Position numbers and translations under genes: made by a program. The notes beneath the pieces are model-generated. The model worked only from the letters and a program-made list of their open reading frames with translations. It was not told the origin of the DNA and did no database searches. Shown in pieces: positions 13,036 to 14,516 of a stretch of DNA of 14,516 bases. The stretch's first letter is position 1; each line of letters starts with the position of its first letter. The stretch covers positions 1 through 14,516 of the forward strand of contig JAUMYC010000040.1 in assembly GCA_030528845.1 (NCBI GenBank). The letters run 5' to 3'. This DNA is from Eubacteriales bacterium. Lineage in GTDB: Bacteria; Bacillota_A; Clostridia; Christensenellales; Aristaeellaceae.

Positions 13036-14400
13036 ATGGCACGCGTACTGACAAGAGACAGGTCCTATTACACCAGCCTCATCTCCCTCGCGATCCCCGT
13101 AGCGCTGCAAAACCTCATCACCTTTCTTGTCAACTTTGCCGATAACCTGATGGTCAACACGCTCGGAGACACGGCCGTCTCCGGCGTGTATATCGGCTCT
13201 CAGATGCAGACCTTCCTGCAGATGTTCACCTCCGGCATCGCCAACGCCATCGTGATCATCGCCGCCCAGTATTGGGGCAAGCGGGATATGCTGCAGATCC
13301 GCAAATTCGTGGGCATCGGAATGAAGATCTCGCTGTGCATCGGCCTGCTCTTCACCATGCTCTGCATCGTCTTCGCCGCGCCCATCTCCGGCTTTTTCAC
13401 CAAGGATCAGGCCGTCATCGCGGCTTCGGCGGAATATCTGCGCCTCGTGGCGTGGAGCTATATGTTCTTCTGCGTGACGCAGACGCTCATCTCCGCCATG
13501 CGCTCGGTCGAGACCGTGCGCGTGGGCACGATCGTCTCGCTCATCTCCCTCGTCGTCAATATCTCGCTCAACTACGTCCTGATCTTCGGCAAGCTCGGCC
13601 TGCCCGCCATGGGCATCAAGGGCGCTGCCATCGCCACGGTCGCCTCCCGCTTTGCGGAGATGGTCACGATGATCGTCTATGTGGCCAAGGTGGATAATAA
13701 GCTGGGCCTGAAGGCCAAGGATCTGGGCGCGTGGGACAAGGGCCTTGTGAAGGATTTCATCAAATACGGCACGCCCCTCGTGCTGGGAGATCTGGTCTGG
13801 AGCGTCAATATGATGATGAACAGCCGCATCATGGGCGGCTACGGCGCGGCGGTCATCACGGCCGTGAGCGTCGCCAACACCATGAACTCCATGGCCTACA
13901 TCTTCATGAACGGCATGTCCTCCGCCGTCGGCGTCATCACAGGCAAGACGGTCGGCGCGGGCAAGTACGAGCTGATGAAGGAATACGCCCGCACCACGCA
14001 GGTCATCTTCCTGGGGTGGGGCCTGGTCATGGGCGGGGTCATCACGCTGCTCAACGGCCCGTTCGTGGGGCTCTACGGCGGCATCAGCCCCGAGGCGGCG
14101 GCGGAAGCCACGCGCTTCATCCGCGTGCTCTCCATCACCTTCATCGGCACCTCCTATCAGGCGGCCAGCCTCTTCGGTCTGGTCAAGTCCGGCGGCGATA
14201 TCTCCTTCGTCTTTAAAAACGACACCATTTTCGTCTTCGGCGTGGTGCTGCCCTCCGCGCTCATCGCGGCGCATTTCAACGCGCCCGCGTGGGTGGTCTT
14301 TGCCTGCCTCAAGTGCGATCAGGTGCTCAAGTGCATCGTGGCCTTCTTCAAGATCCGTCGCTACGACTGGATGAAAAAGCTCACGCGCGAAGCCGTCTGA
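13036..14400 (+). CDS. MATE-family efflux transporter
   Basis: A 454-residue integral membrane protein with about twelve hydrophobic segments in two similar halves. Such carriers export cationic drugs, dyes or metabolites in exchange for Na+ or H+. Family features are the opening SLAIPVALQNLITFLVNFAD, the loop around GDTAVSGVYIGSQ, AAQYWGKRD in the first half and the matching ITGKTVGAGKYELMKEY in the second half. The substrate cannot be inferred. The SD is AAGGGGGA, which overlaps the stop codon of the preceding fused gene; the 15-nt gap implies the same operon. A long hairpin lies 26 nt downstream. Length and ends look normal. Confidence 0.93.
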   Translation: MARVLTRDRSYYTSLISLAIPVALQNLITFLVNFADNLMVNTLGDTAVSGVYIGSQMQTFLQMFTSGIANAIVIIAAQYWGKRDMLQIRKFVGIGMKISLCIGLLFTMLCIVFAAPISGFFTKDQAVIAASAEYLRLVAWSYMFFCVTQTLISAMRSVETVRVGTIVSLISLVVNISLNYVLIFGKLGLPAMGIKGAAIATVASRFAEMVTMIVYVAKVDNKLGLKAKDLGAWDKGLVKDFIKYGTPLVLGDLVWSVNMMMNSRIMGGYGAAVITAVSVANTMNSMAYIFMNGMSSAVGVITGKTVGAGKYELMKEYARTTQVIFLGWGLVMGGVITLLNGPFVGLYGGISPEAAAEATRFIRVLSITFIGTSYQAASLFGLVKSGGDISFVFKNDTIFVFGVVLPSALIAAHFNAPAWVVFACLKCDQVLKCIVAFFKIRRYDWMKKLTREAV

Positions 14401-14426
14401 CGAATAATTCCCGAAATCATACAATG

Positions 14427-14464
14427 AACCGCCCGCTCTCCGGCAAAAGGAGGGCGGGCGGTTT
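14427..14464 (+). terminator. Hairpin after the MATE gene
   Basis: A 15-bp GC-rich stem with one G-U pair (14427-14441 with 14449-14463) and a 7-nt loop. The T-run is short (TTTA), but the stem's strength suggests it ends the operon. Confidence 0.75.
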
Positions 14465-14490
14465 ACCGGGTATCCGTAAAAGAGTTAAAC

Positions 14491-14516
14491 CGACCTATGG
14501 TTACGATCATAGGTCG
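14491..14516. repeat. Inverted repeat cut by the right window edge
   Basis: CGACCTATG (14491-14499) pairs perfectly with CATAGGTCG (14508-14516) around GTTACGAT. The left arm may continue outward through AGTTAAAC (14483-14490), whose partner would lie outside the window. It may be a second terminator or the end of a palindromic element. Confidence 0.55.

Noticed and set aside
10921..14424. Open minus-strand frame of about 1167 codons
   Set aside because: It lies opposite trmB-M18 and the MATE gene, is rich in His, Asp, Gly and Val, and shows no family motif; a GC-driven shadow.

Overview
The window reads as chromosomal DNA of a GC-rich, probably spore-forming member of the Clostridia (Bacillota), perhaps a gut lineage. 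This is inferred from the PASTA kinase-rsgA-rpe gene order, the C+ type ribosomal protein L28, strong AGGAGG-type ribosome binding sites, non-ATG starts, and a Cys-rich protein resembling clostridial spore-surface proteins. No tRNA, rRNA, CRISPR array, transposase or phage gene is visible.

Left part (1-3200): the 3' end of a PASTA-domain Ser/Thr kinase gene is followed by rsgA (circularly permuted ribosome-assembly GTPase) and rpe (ribulose-5-phosphate epimerase), which overlap by 8 nt and look like one operon ending in a hairpin. A 412-nt stretch without a gene holds one complete and one truncated copy of a MITE-like palindromic element. After it come a small two-helix membrane protein and, on the minus strand, rpmB; the two share a bidirectional terminator. 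The arrangement recalls the Bacillus prkC-rsgA-rpe-thiN-spoVM-rpmB neighbourhood, but with neither thiN nor spoVM.

Middle (3400-6720): a consensus promoter drives a membrane/zinc-ribbon protein and an ASCH-domain protein, closed by a terminator whose loop contains the ASCH stop codon. Two minus-strand genes follow: a sialidase-like Asp-box propeller without a signal peptide and a 330-residue protein with 32 cysteines.

Right part (6800-14516): a plus-strand run encodes a uridine phosphorylase-like enzyme and two different sugar-isomerase/epimerase-type TIM barrels, suggesting nucleoside and sugar salvage. A minus-strand orphan PTS-EIIC-like membrane protein follows. A last plus-strand operon encodes a small membrane protein, a 677-codon open frame joining TrmB (tRNA m7G46 methyltransferase) to a complete M18 aminopeptidase, and a MATE-family exporter.

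The most unusual observation is the in-frame TrmB-M18 fusion, which has a plausible internal ribosome binding site at the junction. Next come the MITE-like repeat pair, the Cys-rich protein, and an inverted repeat cut by the right edge. I see no convincing new defence or mobile system; most genes are housekeeping or common clostridial accessory genes.
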